Source: Pseudocercospora fijiensis CIRAD86 (lineage: Eukaryota > Ascomycota > Dothideomycetes > Mycosphaerellales > Mycosphaerellaceae). Taken from it: a DNA stretch of 64,000 nt. Location: contig NW_006921532.1 in the NCBI RefSeq assembly GCF_000340215.1, positions 8,367,735-8,431,734 on the forward strand, in the 5' to 3' direction. Below, in pieces: positions 22,086 through 34,139 of the stretch; the first letter of the stretch is position 1, and the number at the start of each line of letters is the position of its first letter. The notes beneath the pieces were generated by a model. That model saw only the letters and a program-made list of their open reading frames with translations, searched no databases and was not told the DNA's origin. The translations under genes and the position numbers were made by a program.

Positions 22086-22979
22086 GGCGCAGGAGATCGA
22101 GAACAAAAAATTCAAGGGCTTCAATGGTAGCAATGGTAGCAATAACCAGAGCTGATTCTTACTACTGGAGGGATTTCGCCGCAGCCTTCCAACTCGACAA
22201 GTGCCGCTCCAGTCGCTAATTAAGCCGCCAAGATCCTAGTGTATATAGTCAAGCGTCGAAGGATCCTGCACAACTCATCGTCCGTGGAACACCCCAAAGG
22301 GCTATATTGACTTATTTCAGTCCAACGTATTTACGCGTTTACGCGTCCTAACCGCGACGTTCTAGCCGCGACGATAGGTTACTACCGACCAATCCGCTAC
22401 CGACCGAGCGACAGCGAGCGAGCTACGACTACGACTAGCGAGCGAGCCACGACTACGACCAGCGAGCGCAGCTTTCCTGTACGGTCTAGATAGAAGCCCA
22501 CATTGGGAGTCTGAAGGATGCCTGCTAATGATCTTGGTTCGATGTCCAGCGTACAGCGACGTTTCCTTGGGCAGGACGACTTGGCGACTTTGCTGCACAC
22601 ACTTGAATGGTGGAAGAACTCAATACCCCGGCCCTTATCGTCCCGAGCCGAAACTCAGGATGCGCTTCCTCCCCGCCCTCCCCATGGGGACTCCAGAAAC
22701 CAACAGCGGCAGTTCGCTTGTCTTTGTGAAGGTATACAAGAAGCTGGAACTGCTCTCCTCAGCGCAAGCTTGGCCAATGTCGTGGCGCCATCCTATATGG
22801 AGGCCCTCCTTCCGCATTGCAACAGAACGCCACATGATCTTCCTTCCTCCGCTTGTTCGGCAATGTCCTAGCATAAAGGAAGGACGATTCATAGCTGTAC
22901 ATGATCGGATGTGTGTTCCTTCAAAAGTTCGTACTGACCATTCAATTGAGGATCGCCGCCATTTCAGCGCACCGCAAAA
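22086..22979. other. Divergent intergenic region, arabinofuranosidase and sugar transporter
   Basis: About 900 bases. The part around 22165-22470 is low in CpA/TpG and has a 24-bp tandem repeat, so it may be an old transposon scrap. A 151-codon open frame at 22528-22983 (+) has no recognisable motif and I do not call it a gene. Confidence 0.5.
22413..22471. repeat. 24-bp tandem repeat, about 2.4 copies
   Basis: Units at 22413-22436 and 22437-22460 start AGCGAGCGAGC and differ at two bases, T to C in each (CTACG/CCACG, GACT/GACC). A partial third unit follows. Confidence 0.85.
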
Positions 22980-24738
22980 ATGAGGCTTCCGCCAAAATGG
23001 TACCAATTTTTGGTGTCTGTCTTCGCGTCGTTGGGATCTGTTCTCTATGGTATTTCTGATCAAGAGTGCATCAAAGGAGATGGGAATGCTCATACGAGGC
23101 AGGCTATGATCTCGGTGTCATCGCTGGTGCGGTGGCGAGCGACAACTTTGTCAGCACATTCACTCCAACATCCGCGGAAACAGGAGCGGTGGTCTCAGTG
23201 TTCACCGGAGGAGCTTTCTTCGGTGCATTCTTCGCAGGTCCTTCTGGCGATTACCTGGGTCGGAAGAAGACAATCCTTCTCGGTGCGCTTGTCTTCATCC
23301 TCGGAGGTGCTTTGCAGACAGGAGCACAGTCGTTGGCCTATCTGTATGCTGGCCGCCTTATTGCTGGCGCTGGTGTTGGAGTTCTGGTCATGATAATTCC
23401 ACTTTACCAGGCTGAACTAGCACATCCGGATATCAGAGGTCGTGTGACTGCACTTCAGCAATTCATGCTGGGAGTAGGAGCTCTAGTTGCGAGTTGGGTC
23501 TCATATGCCACATACACATACATCCCGGCATCCTCCAGCAATCAATGGCGGGTATCTCTTGGTATCCAGATCGTTCCTGCTGGGTTCCTCGCAATGCTAA
23601 TTATGCTGTTCCCGGAGTCGCCAAGGTAAGCGAAACTCCGCAGCGTACATTGCTTTGACTTCCACTAACATCGATGTCTCCAGATGGCTCATCGATCACG
23701 GCAAGAATGAGTTGGGCCTAGCCACATTGGCTAAACTTCACGCGCACGGCGATCAGAATGATGCTTGGGTACGAGCCGAATATGACCAAATCCAGGACAT
23801 GATTACCTTCGAGCATGAACACGAAGCCAAATCGTACATTGAGCTGTTCTCTAATAAATCATGTTTCCGCCGACTCTTGCTGGCATGCTCCATCCAAGCT
23901 TCGGTCCAGATGACCGGTGTCTCTGCGATTCAGTACTATTCCCCCGCGGTAAGAGTTCATACGAATCACCTCGTGCTGCACATTTGAGCTGACCACGCAA
24001 ACAGATCTTCAAGCAGATTGGCATTCCGGGCTCCGACACTCTCAAATACCAGGTAAGAGAGCCAAGATTGTAGCGCAACCCATTTCCGTGGCATGTGCTA
24101 ACCGTCGGGTCATCAATTCGCAGGGCATCAGCAACATTATCGCTTTGATTGCCCAATTTTGCTGCATTATGCTCATCGACTATACTGGACGACGGTGGGC
24201 AATGATAGGCGGGAATCTGGGAAACATGGTGACTTTTATCATTGCAACAATCCTGCTGGCGAAGTTCCCACCAGGAGCGACAAACAACGATGCTGCATCC
24301 TGGGCCTTCATCGTCATTACTTGGCTCTACAACTTCTCCTTTTCAGCGACTAGTGGTCCTTTGTCCTGGATTGTCCCTGCGGAAATCTTTGACACCAGGA
24401 CTAGATCCAAAGGTGTTTCCATCGCTACAATGACATCTTTCGCGTTCAATACCATGATCGGACAGGTTACGCCTATAGCTTTGGAGAACACTGGCTGGAG
24501 GTTCTACGTTGTCTTTGTGGTCTGCAATTTCACCAACGCTATCTGGTTCTGGATGATCCAGCCAGAAACGAAGAAGCGGCCACTGGAGGAAATGACTTAC
24601 TTGTTCACGAATGCACCTTGGTTCGTTCCAGGAATGAACATGAAGGATTATGAGAACCATGACCTCGAGCACAGAATTGAAGAAGTGCAAAGAAAAGGCA
24701 GCACTGTGAGTCAAGTTGAGGTGGGGGATAAGTATTGA
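22980..24738 (+). CDS. MFS sugar transporter
   Basis: Five exons: 22980-23049, 23103-23625, 23684-23948, 24005-24052 and 24124-24738, giving 506 residues; every phase closes. It begins MRLPPKWYQFLVSVFASLGS, then GYDLGVIAGAV after intron 1. The sugar-porter signatures are GDYLGRKKTILLG, GRLIAGAGVGVLVMIIPLYQAE, the PESPRWLIDHG loop and PAEIFDTRTRSKG. About twelve hydrophobic segments are seen, with a cytosolic loop after helix 6. The family imports hexoses, pentoses, quinate or similar substrates across the plasma membrane; the substrate cannot be told from sequence by eye. The neighbouring GH51 enzyme suggests pentose or oligosaccharide use. Confidence 0.93.
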
Positions 24739-24869
24739 GGATGGAAATGAGACGCGCGCTATCGGCATCTGGACGCCAATTGCCCATCCTCAGCAGATTT
24801 CGACAAACCTTTTTTTCATAGTACCGTTCTCTTCGGGGCCTTAAACTCGTGAAGCACCTCCACCAGCAT

Positions 24870-25110
24870 TCACAACTCTTGAGGTCGTTCAGGATTATGA
24901 GTAACGACCTCTAGCTCCACTCTCATGTCTTCTTCACCCAACCTCGTTACACCAACGCAAGTCCATATTGGCTGAAGGTCTGGCATCCACTTCTTAAAGT
25001 TCCGGACCATGGCAGCACTGGCCTCGTCATGAATTGGCACATGATCTGAGAGCGGTAGAGTGAGTCGTTGTCCTGAAATTGTGACATCGCGGCCATACGT
25101 GCCTATTTCC
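24870..25110 (-). pseudogene. RidA/YjgF-family remnant, C-terminal part only
   Basis: Minus-strand reading down to TGA 24872-24870 gives the last half of a RidA (YjgF/YER057c) protein: HVPIHDEASAAMVRNFKKWM, then LQPIWTCVGVTRLG and EEDMRVELEVV. Family members are about 130 residues and deaminate reactive enamines or imines. The N-terminal half is not found in frame: stops appear upstream of about 25110, and the transposon block starts about 300 bases further on. I therefore call it truncated. Separate coding-like sequence (FWADLGRKRIEV and SDLNIEIGRNLG) occurs at about 25260-25370 on the same strand but I cannot join it. Confidence 0.6.
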
Positions 25111-25389
25111 GATCTTCTTCAGTTAAGATCTCCTTCGGACGAATGCTGTCTGTCTGGTGTCTAGCAGGCAACAGGTTGATGACTAGAATGAAAAAAAAAA
25201 CAACGCATCCTCGATCTTCTGGTTTCAGAAGAACGAGCTTACTCTAAACAATCCGACATCAGCCACAGGATATGTATACACCCAGATTTCGACCAATCTC
25301 GATATTGAGATCACTGCAAGCGACTTCGATTCTTTTCCGACCAAGGTCCGCCCAAAACATGAGCTTCACGGCTGTCCAGCAGAGGTCTA

Positions 25390-27300
25390 CCTCCCCGGGC
25401 CTCCTCAATGAGTATAAGCAATAGAAAGCAATAGGAGCGGGAGGAGTCTCGTTTGATTAGACTAGCTTTCTGTTCTACAAAAGTGTCGAGAAGACGATTT
25501 CTCGGTCGGATACTACGAATTTCGAACTCTACAATTCACCGCAACAAGAAGCTCCTAGTTAGAAGCATACGGTAGTAGCCTAGAGAAAGTTCTTAAAGGA
25601 GCGTGAAAGTGCTAGAGTTAGAGCAGTAGCACTAAAAGTTTTGTATTCCTATAGCGTGAAAGGCTAGAAGATTATCTATAGTCACAGCATGTTAGAGACG
25701 GCATTTAACAAGCTAATAGAGAAATTTAGACACGGAATAGGCGACCTCTCGGTACCGCTCTTTTTACAAAAGAATCCCCCCTCTTACGGTGCCTTCTTAA
25801 GAGGAGATTTTTTTTTTATATAATTACGGCACTAATTTAAGCGGACACATTACCTTATAGTACTCTTAGCTTTCCTAACGGCTATAAGAAGTAATCGAGC
25901 GAGGCTAGGGCGAAATAAGTAGAACTAACTAACCGCCTTTATCTACGCTATACTATAGTCTTTGTGCCGAATTATATGCGTAAAATTAGAAGTATTAGAC
26001 AAGATTCTTTAGGCCGGCGGGCATAGTTGTTAATTACTAATTACTCTATAATTAATAGTTACTGTAATCGCTATAACTATAATTATAATTATAGAGTTAG
26101 TAATTAGTAACTATAATTAGTAATTAGTCGGCTGTTTCTAGGCTATACTAGGGTATGTGTTACACCTATAGAAGGTATTAAATTTGCACTATTTCTACCT
26201 GTTTCTATAGACAATAATATATCCGTAATAGGCGACTTTTATCGAGAGGTAAGTAAATCGAATATAGGTATAGGAAGTCGCTAATTTAGACAGGTTGCCG
26301 AGTTACTAGTGCCTTCTTAAGAGGAAGAGCTATTATTATCGCTATCGCTATTATAGACCTCTAACCTATTAACTATAGCCTTCTTAGCAACGTAGAGCTA
26401 TTACCTATAGTTATTACTAAAGGATATACTAGCTACCTATCTAACTCTTAGCTAAACCGACTATTGTATTACTCCTGCTTAGCTCTACTTCTAATAAGCC
26501 GGTATACTATCCTTTATCGACGAAGTAGTATAGAATAACTTCGAGTAGTATATCGGAGAGGCGGAAAAGGAAGGCTTATAGTTACTATATCGGAGGGTTA
26601 CGAGGAAGACGACAAAGAGCCTTCGGTATGCTTAGGAGATCGTTAAAAGGGCTAGTAACTACTAAGAGCGTATTACTAATAGCCTTTAGAAGGTATATAA
26701 AGGTATAGAACGGAAGAGTAGGCAGATAGCACTAGGCTCTCGTCGTTACTTCAAATTCGGAAGGAGGTATATCTGCTCTAAAGAGTGCTTTCTCGGGCTA
26801 AAATCGTAGTGTCCGCTACGACAGATATATTTTAAGGCTCGTATCGATAAGGTGCTATACTATATAATTAATAGCGAGGGTACTAAGGGCGACAATAAGG
26901 TTATTATTATTAATTAGGTATAGAATTAGTCGAAGAATAGTATTCGAGCTTGCTATCGCGCCTATAAAGATTGCGTTATATTAGCCCTTAGGGTCTAGCT
27001 AAGCCTAATCGGAAAGCGTCGCTTAGTATAGACGGCAAGGTCCGTACGGCTTAGCCGTACGCTAGCAAACTCAAATCTCGACTTTTATTATTTAATTCAA
27101 GATAGCTATACCTTCGAGATGCGAGATAACCTCCGTAAAACACATAAACTAACTTAGAAAGTGCTAGAAAATTATATAAATACCTAGGCATCGAGACGGG
27201 AAAGCGACCTACTAGATCGGATACTATTCCGTAAAGATTCGAGCGATCTAAGCGACATTCTAACCTCCGAAGCTAATAAGCCGCTGTCTCTAACACTAGA
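25390..27300. mobile_element. RIP-degraded repeat DNA, unknown element
   Basis: From about 25390 the composition changes sharply: CpA and TpG become rare and TAG/CTA/TTA dominate. A block at about 26560-27080 reads like former coding sequence on the plus strand, with repeated TAG where Trp or Gln would be expected and a Cys-containing segment (RRYFKFGRRYICSKECFLG). I do not recognise it. It may be the 5' part of the hAT element that follows or an independent element. Confidence 0.55.
26024..26113. repeat. Inverted repeat (AT-rich hairpin)
   Basis: The arm at 26024-26054 pairs with 26086-26113 (core TACTAATTAC / GTAATTAGTA and CTCTATAATTA / TAATTATAGAG), with a loop of about 30 bases. A few mismatches or short indels are present. 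Confidence 0.75.
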
Positions 27301-27369
27301 CGATAGCTTATTCCTTTAGTCTACCTCGTAGTCCTCGAATATAGTATAATCGATAGCGATAGCGATACC

Positions 27370-29398
27370 GATAGCGATACTCGCCGAGTTAAGAAAGAGA
27401 AGGAAAGGTAGGAACCGCCTAGATCCGGCGTTATAGAAGCATACGAGAGCACTAAAGGATAGTAAGCCTTTAAAAGTAGATAGAGGCAGGTATAAGGCAT
27501 TCTACTATAGATACTATAACGACAACGACCCTAACCGGTACGCCTCTAATTCTAGTAACGCGCCTTAGCACCTAGCTAAGAAGTACTTTATCTTTATCGG
27601 CATTAAGAAACGGAAGCTCGAAGGCAATTATTAATAGAAGAAACAGATACAGATTGACCTCTCGGCGCTATAGAAAAAGCAAGGCGTTATTAACTCGGAC
27701 AAGACTATTAATATCCTATAAGGAGCCGCCGATAAGGACAAGTTTAGGTACGCTCTCGCTCGCTATACTACGGCTAGCAGCATTCCTTATAACGCACTAG
27801 TTACGAAGGAATTTAGAGACCTAATATTAGCGGTTAATCCTTACGCAGAAAGCGTGCTTCTAAAGAGCTATACCTTACTATATCCTCGTATTCTATATAA
27901 CTTCGAGAGCTAGCGAGAACGAGTTAAGATAGTACTATTAGAAGCACTTAGCTGTCTTTACTTCTATACTAATATATAGAAGTTATAGTACAGCTACAAG
28001 TTCTTCTAGGCGATTAATTGCTAGTACATTAATCTACGTAGTTAACTAGTCTAAATACTGCTAGATTTGCTACAACTTCCGCCTAGTTCTTATACTAGTA
28101 ACTTCCTTGCCGAGAGCGTCTTGCCTTACTTCTTAACCTTCGAGATTGCTAATAGTAGGCTTAGCTAGATAACGACTAATAGCGGCTCTAACAATAACAC
28201 CCTTTGTCTTACTATTAAGCGCTTTATAGACTCGCAAGGCTACTCGTAGAAGAACCGCCGCCTTCGCTATATTAGTTACATTCTTAATCGTGTAACTATA
28301 GCCTTTATATTTGCTAAGGACGTAGAGGCCGCTAAAAGTGAGGAATTTGATTAAACAGTGCTTAGCAACGATAGCGACAATATCTCTATATCGAGGTAGC
28401 TCGATATAGACGTAGAGTGCTTCGTTAAATAAGGACTATTATAACGGCTATTTATACTCGCTAAGCTTCTACGGAAGAACGACTATAACAACATCTTCTA
28501 AGAGGTCTATAAAGCCTAGCTACAACTGCTATATATAGTACTAAAGATCCCCGGTAAAATACGCTAGAATAGTTGGCTTCTAATAATAGAAGAGGCTATT
28601 TAAACAAGGCCGATTTTAAACACCTTCTTCGATAGAATGCCGTACCTACGCGAGTTTAGCCTATCCGAGGACGATTAGAAGGTGCTAGCTTATATACGGA
28701 GGTTTCTTAGTCCCTTCAAAGAGGTTACTCTTCGGCTATAAGGCTATACTATTATATTCGATATATATTAAGAGTCTATAGAATACCTAAGAAGCCACTT
28801 TATACGCTTAGCTAGCGAGAACGCTTACCGGACGGTCCTTATTAGGTCTATTAATATAGTAAGGACGCTGTTCGACAAGTACTATATTCTTAACTAAAAG
28901 AGCCCTCTCTACGTTACTGTAGTATTGCTATATCTAAGCCGACGACTTGCCTAGCTTAGAGGCCGCTCTGTAGTAGACATAGACACTACCTTGTTATAGT
29001 CTATAGCGCTTTAGAAGGACTATAAGATACGCTTCGGAAATAGCCGTTAACTACTAGCTACGCTATAGCGCTTATTTAAAGGACTATCGGACCTCGAGCG
29101 CTAGTAAATTAAGTCTTAAACTAACCTAGTTGCTACTAATAATAACCCCTTCGAAGCCTTTATTTATACTAGTCTAATAGTACTACTACTAGTTAGCGAG
29201 AAGCCTATTCTTATAAGCCCTATCGACTAGTAGGTTTAATAGCGGAAGACCTACGATCTAGCACTATAGTAACTAGCTATTAATATATTATTAGCCTTCG
29301 CTATATCCGCTAAGTTAGAGAGGACCTTTAGTATAAGCCGCCGCACTACTAGATAGGACCGTATACATATAAGTAGCGACTATACTTATATAAATAAG
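27370..29398 (+). pseudogene. hAT transposase, RIP-degraded, 5' part (split by element A)
   Basis: One plus-strand frame reads as a hAT transposase interrupted by many TAG/TAA codons. A BED-type zinc finger region at about 27490-27610 shows Cys-to-Tyr and related changes, with NDNDPNRYASNSSNA and HLAKK. The C-terminal dimerisation region near 29285-29350 reads AISAKLERTFSISRRTT. Transposases of this family cut and paste DNA and leave 8-bp target duplications. The frame reaches YTYIN and is cut at 29398 by insertion of element A; the rest resumes after 48789. The element cannot be active. Confidence 0.8.
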
Positions 29399-29596
29399 TG
29401 TTAGGACTAAAGAGGTTATACGTAATTAGTATGTAACTAGGCTCGAGTGAAGCTAGGGTCTTAATGCCTTAGGCAGGGCTTGGCGCTTAGCGTTAGGCTA
29501 ACTTGCCTATCTTCCTCCCTCTCCTCTTAGCTCTCTATCGAATACTATACTAATTTACTACTACCCTATCTACCTGCTAACACAACCCTTTTTATA
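29399..29596 (+). repeat. Element A 5' LTR
   Basis: 198 bp, nearly identical to 48587-48784 and related to 63443-63638. It is followed at 29597 by TAGTATTCGATCTACCC, also present after the copy-2 LTR. This is the primer-binding-site position, with TGG probably changed to TAG. Confidence 0.9.
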
Positions 29597-29794
29597 TAGT
29601 ATTCGATCTACCCTTTAAGGGCAGTAGCTAGATAGTCCTTATTTTAAGCTTTTAGCGGTATAGCTACGAAAACCGTTAATCTAACTATATTACGCCCGAG
29701 GCGGGATCTATACGCACTATTCTATTAGAATAACCGTACCAATTATCAAGCAAGGCCTTCTATACGGCCTATTATACTAAGTTAATCGTACTAG

Positions 29795-30072
29795 TAAAGG
29801 ACGGAAACTAATACTACTACTACTACTTGTAGTAATAGTATAGGCTACCGAGGGTAATATAACCTATAGCAATATAGATAGCTATGTTTAGCAAGATAGG
29901 ATAACGAGACTGTCGCTTAGGCTAATAACTAGAGCCCTGCAATATAGGCATTATAGAAGTGTAATATAAACAATGTGCTATACGAGGTTAATGCTCTATC
30001 TATAATATAGAAGGAGGCCTCTTATATAGGCTTAAAACTAGCCTATAGGTGTAGGGCCGGTTACTAGCTAAT
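29795..30072 (-). repeat. Element B 3' LTR (left copy)
   Basis: 278 bp, matching 41727-42004 with scattered C/T and G/A differences. It starts TAAAGGACGG on the plus strand. Confidence 0.9.
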
Positions 30073-30179
30073 ATCCCTCCCTTTCTTCGTATCTAACTAG
30101 ATACGCTTCACATTGCGCGCTTAAAACAAACATGTATGTATCCTTAGCGTTCTTAGCTAAGGCCTTTTTTAGAACTCCG

Positions 30180-30205
30180 CAATAACACCCCCGGGGTAGT
30201 ATTAA
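30180..30205. repeat. CCCCCGGGG-centred palindrome, copy 1
   Basis: An AATAACACCCCC/GGGGTAGTATT motif between ORF3 and the left LTR of element B. Confidence 0.85.
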
Positions 30206-30289
30206 TCCTAGATACTATAATTATGCAAAAACAACTTCCTAAGCAACACTATACAGACCTACTATTGCTTTAACGCGCCGTAATCCTTA

Positions 30290-33050
30290 CTAGCAATAAC
30301 CTTATCTACTAGTCGGTTCTCGAAATCTCCTCCGTATACGTTAAAGCTATTAGCACCGAAGTACTGTCCCTCGTAGAAAGCTTAATTAACGAGGAGATTA
30401 GTAGCCTTTTCCTTCGTAGCATTCTCCTAATCGTATAGATATTCCTTAAGTCCCTCGTTATCGAGCTAGAGGATCTGTTTAACTTCGTTCTAAACAACGT
30501 AACTTAACTAAGGAATCCTACTAACTAGGGCGTCGGAGATGCAACTAAGGCCTTTAACTAAGATAGCGGTAGGGAAGGGGAACGGTACGAAGGTGTTTAA
30601 ACCTAGAAGGGCGGTTAGATTGCGGTGCGCCTTAGCAACCTTAGCGACGGTTAAGTTGTCGTAACCCTTAATCTTAGTGCCGTCGATAACGCGAGAGTAG
30701 CCTAGGTTAATTAATATACGGTTGCTCTTAGTCTTTAGATTACTATATAGTAGGTATAGCATCTAAACAGAGACTTCGCACTCCTTTAGAGGGTTAAGGA
30801 TCTACTCCGCCTTACGCCCCTTACTATTAGGCTAACTATCGAATATATAGTCGAGGTCGTCGTTAGTAAGGTACTTATTAGTAAGCTTACCGATCTTGCT
30901 TAGCGGGACTAGGCTACGAGCCTTAAGCTTCTTAACCTAGTTCGTAAAGACCTCGGGCTAATATATGCCTTCGATAATAGTAGAGTAGCTAGTCTTATCC
31001 TTAGATATAAGATAGACCTTAATGCGTAGGTAACTAGCACCCTCGCTAGCTGCGAGCTTAACTATATCTTATCCGAGACGAGCAGACTCCTTAGAAGGAC
31101 AGTTTTTATAAGTACCGCTAACCTTAAAGAACTTAGTAGGCTTAGGGATAGAGATAAGCTCGTATATATAATTAGGTCGAAGGGCGACAGCTAAGAGCTA
31201 TAGGGTAGGGTACTAGCGGACGATTTAGTTGCTTATACTATAAGTTTAAAGGGTATTACGGCCTTCCTACTTAGACTTAGGCATCGTACGTATATACTAA
31301 AGGTACATTTCAAACTCCTCCTATATTAGGTCGATAAGGAAAGGAAGATATACTCTATAAGGCTCTTATAACTAGCTAAAGACTTAAGGGAAGATAGTAT
31401 TGCTAGTCTAGCGAAAGCGGTCGAAGGAAGTGCCTTAGCTAAGGATACTAGTAACGAACTTGCTCTAGCGATCCGTTAGCGTAAGGGCGCGAGTAATAGT
31501 ACTAGTAGGGTTAAACGCGTAGAGTCCTAGAGATGTCGGGGCGGCAATAGGGCGTCTAGGAAACTAGTTAGTATAGGCCTAATTAGCCTTAAGGGCAGCG
31601 AAGGCGTCTTAATTAGGAACCTCGCGACTAATCTTTAATAGGCGGCCGACGAGGACAATCGCCTTAGCACTAGTATAGAGACTACAGACCTTAGCGGCCT
31701 TCTTAATATAGTTAGCATATATAGAGAACGGCTCTTCTCCTAGCTTGCTAAGGTCGTCGAGCTGTTAATAGATAGACAGGGCGGTAGGAGCTTTGCCTAT
31801 ATCGGCTTTAGGAACTATATCGATCTTAGTAATAAGGTACGCAATAGAGTCGCCCTTATAAGAACTATAGATATTCTTAGTTAATAGGATCGGCGAGAGC
31901 CCTCTATCTCTACGCTCGCTAAAGGAGCCTTCGGAGGAGATATCTTCTAGTAGTATATCTAGTATATTAACATCCGAGTTACTATAGTTAGTACTATAGT
32001 TAGCCCTAGAAGGGGCGCTATACTTCTTAGTAGCCTTGCGGAGGGCCTAGCGAGTATACAATGCCTTCTTACGCGCTGCTTCGGCCTTAGCGCGCTCGTC
32101 CTTAACTTCCTAAGGGACCTTACGGTTACGGGTCGAGCGACGGTCTTAAGCCTATATCTCTATAGCGAGCGCGAGACTAGCAGCCGTATCGGCCTCTGTT
32201 TCTAGGCGAAGAGCCTTACGTTCAAGGACATTAACGATAGGAGCCTCTTAACCTTTAATAATAAAACCTATACTATTAATGCGATAGCCCTTCTCTTTTA
32301 GTAGATCCTTAGTTGTCTATATATTAAGATCGATCTAGACAATTGCATCGTAGTACCGCTTCTAGTAGGATATCGTAAAGTCGCTAAGCGCAAAGGACAA
32401 GTTAAGTAACTGCTTACCTACTTTCTTGCTAGTAGTAGATATACGATAGATTATAGTATAGGAAAGGTGCTTAGCGCCTTAACGACGGACCTTGTACTTA
32501 TTAACGAACGAAGAGACCTGCTTTATACGCTCTTATCTACCGTAGGCGAAGTTAATAAGGCTCTTAGGAAGACTGCTTAGTCCTCCCTAATGTTCGAAGG
32601 CCTAGTCGAGGGTCTTAAAGCGTAAGCGAATCTAGGTGCCGGCCGTCTCGAGGCTATAGACGATAGGAAAGGCTTGTTCGATATCTATATCGTTAAGGAC
32701 CTCGCGCTTAAAGACACGCTTACCGATAGACTAACGCAAGTTGTTTATACTGTATGCAACTAAGATAGTAGCCTTCTTAATGTTCCTATTAATAACGCGT
32801 AGTAGGGTACGAGCGTTCTAGATCTTCTCTTAAGGGTCTTTAAGGGCAGTAACGATCTAGAAGCAGTGCTCGAGGCTAGTTGCAGTAGCTAAGGCGCTAT
32901 CGGAGGGGGCTTCGATCGGGACTAGTACGCCTAGGTTTAGGGCTAGTAGGTTGCTACTACTGCTAGCGCCTAGCGGATTTAGGGCGCCGGAAGATATCTT
33001 AGTCGACCGGAGCGGAAAGGAGTTAGTAGCGAGCTTGTAAAAACGTTCGT
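30290..33050 (-). pseudogene. Element B ORF3, unknown protein, RIP-degraded
   Basis: Downstream of pol on the same strand, one frame reads coherently for about 2.7 kb, interrupted almost only by TAG/TAA of RIP type. It has a basic/charged part (DERAKAEAARKKALYT near 32040-32100), an acidic stretch (DVNILDILLEDISSEGSFS near 31925-31980), and a C-terminal block still open at 30762-30508 (SRVIDGTKIKGYDNLTVAKV). I recognise no envelope, RNase H, integrase or protease motif. Some retroelements carry extra genes after pol; what this one encodes is unknown. Confidence 0.55.
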
Positions 33051-33417
33051 AGCTTGTTAATAATAATTAAAGGGTTTAGATAGAAGAGGGGGGGGGTAGG
33101 CGGTAGTAAGTTAGTTAGTGCTCGAGTAGAAGAAAGAGCTTAGAAGGCTTGCCTTAAATAGGGTATAAAGGTAGCGTAGTCCGTATGTTCCGGTAAAGCA
33201 AACGGATAACGATTACATATAGACCCTAAAAAGTAAAGCTGCATACGAGACTCCTTTATTAGTAGGGCGGCTAAAGTTTAATAATCGATCTAGCTAATTG
33301 CTAGTAGCGACTACGCGCCTTTATTAACCTCTAGCTTTCGTAGATTCCCGCGCACTCGAAATGTAACTAGTTAGTTCGAGTACCTAGTAGTAATCTATAG
33401 TAGTAAGGCTAGCGGGA

Positions 33418-33444
33418 CTAATAACACCCCCGGGGTAGTATTAG
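33418..33444. repeat. Palindrome, copy 2
   Basis: A CTAATAACACCCCC/GGGGTAGTATTAG motif in the gap between ORF3 and pol of element B. Confidence 0.9.
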
Positions 33445-33843
33445 CTTTTCTCTAGAGATACTTAGCAACTAGGAGCAAATCGCCTAGGCCTAGCGTAGCT
33501 TATATTAGCCTATAGCACTATCGTTATAGATGCAGCATTACCTTTTATAGTAGCAGGCATATAAACGTAGCCTATGCGTTCTTCTTTCTTCTAGATACTA
33601 AGCTTAGCGGCCTAAGGTCCCTATTCTTAGAGGCTATAGGCCTAGGTTGCTATGTCTATCTAAGAGCTAGGAAGGGAGAGGGATCCTCCCTTTCTTAGTG
33701 TCTTATATAGCTAGTACTAATTAGGGCAGGAACATCCTCTAGTAGAGTATCTTATTGTCGTTGTTACTTAAGGAAGGTTGCTAGAGTCTAGGAATCTAGA
33801 GGGAAGTAGTCCTAGAAGGGTAGAGGGGTTAGGTTCGGCTATC

Positions 33844-33876
33844 TTCCTAATACTACCCCCGGGGTATTATTAGGAA
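33844..33876. repeat. Palindrome, copy 3 (longest)
   Basis: 33 bases. Arms TTCCTAATACTACCCC and GGGGTATTATTAGGAA around one C, with a single mismatched pair. It lies between ORF3 and the end of pol. Confidence 0.92.
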
Positions 33877-34139
33877 AACACGCCTCGTATAGTTCTATCT
33901 AAGGAAACAAGAGCGAAGGAATAAAGTTATAGCAATATCAATCGAAGGTAAAGGCAAAAGCAAAAGACAATAATAGGATAAACTAAAAGCAACAAACGAG
34001 AGTATAAACATTAGTAGGAATAGACAATAGGTAAGGACTAAAGGTATAGGGCGGTACTATATTAACAGCGCGGAGAACGATCGATAAGAGTAAGGAAGCA
34101 ACGTAGTAGAGGCAGATAGAGGCAAGGAAGAGCAAGCAA

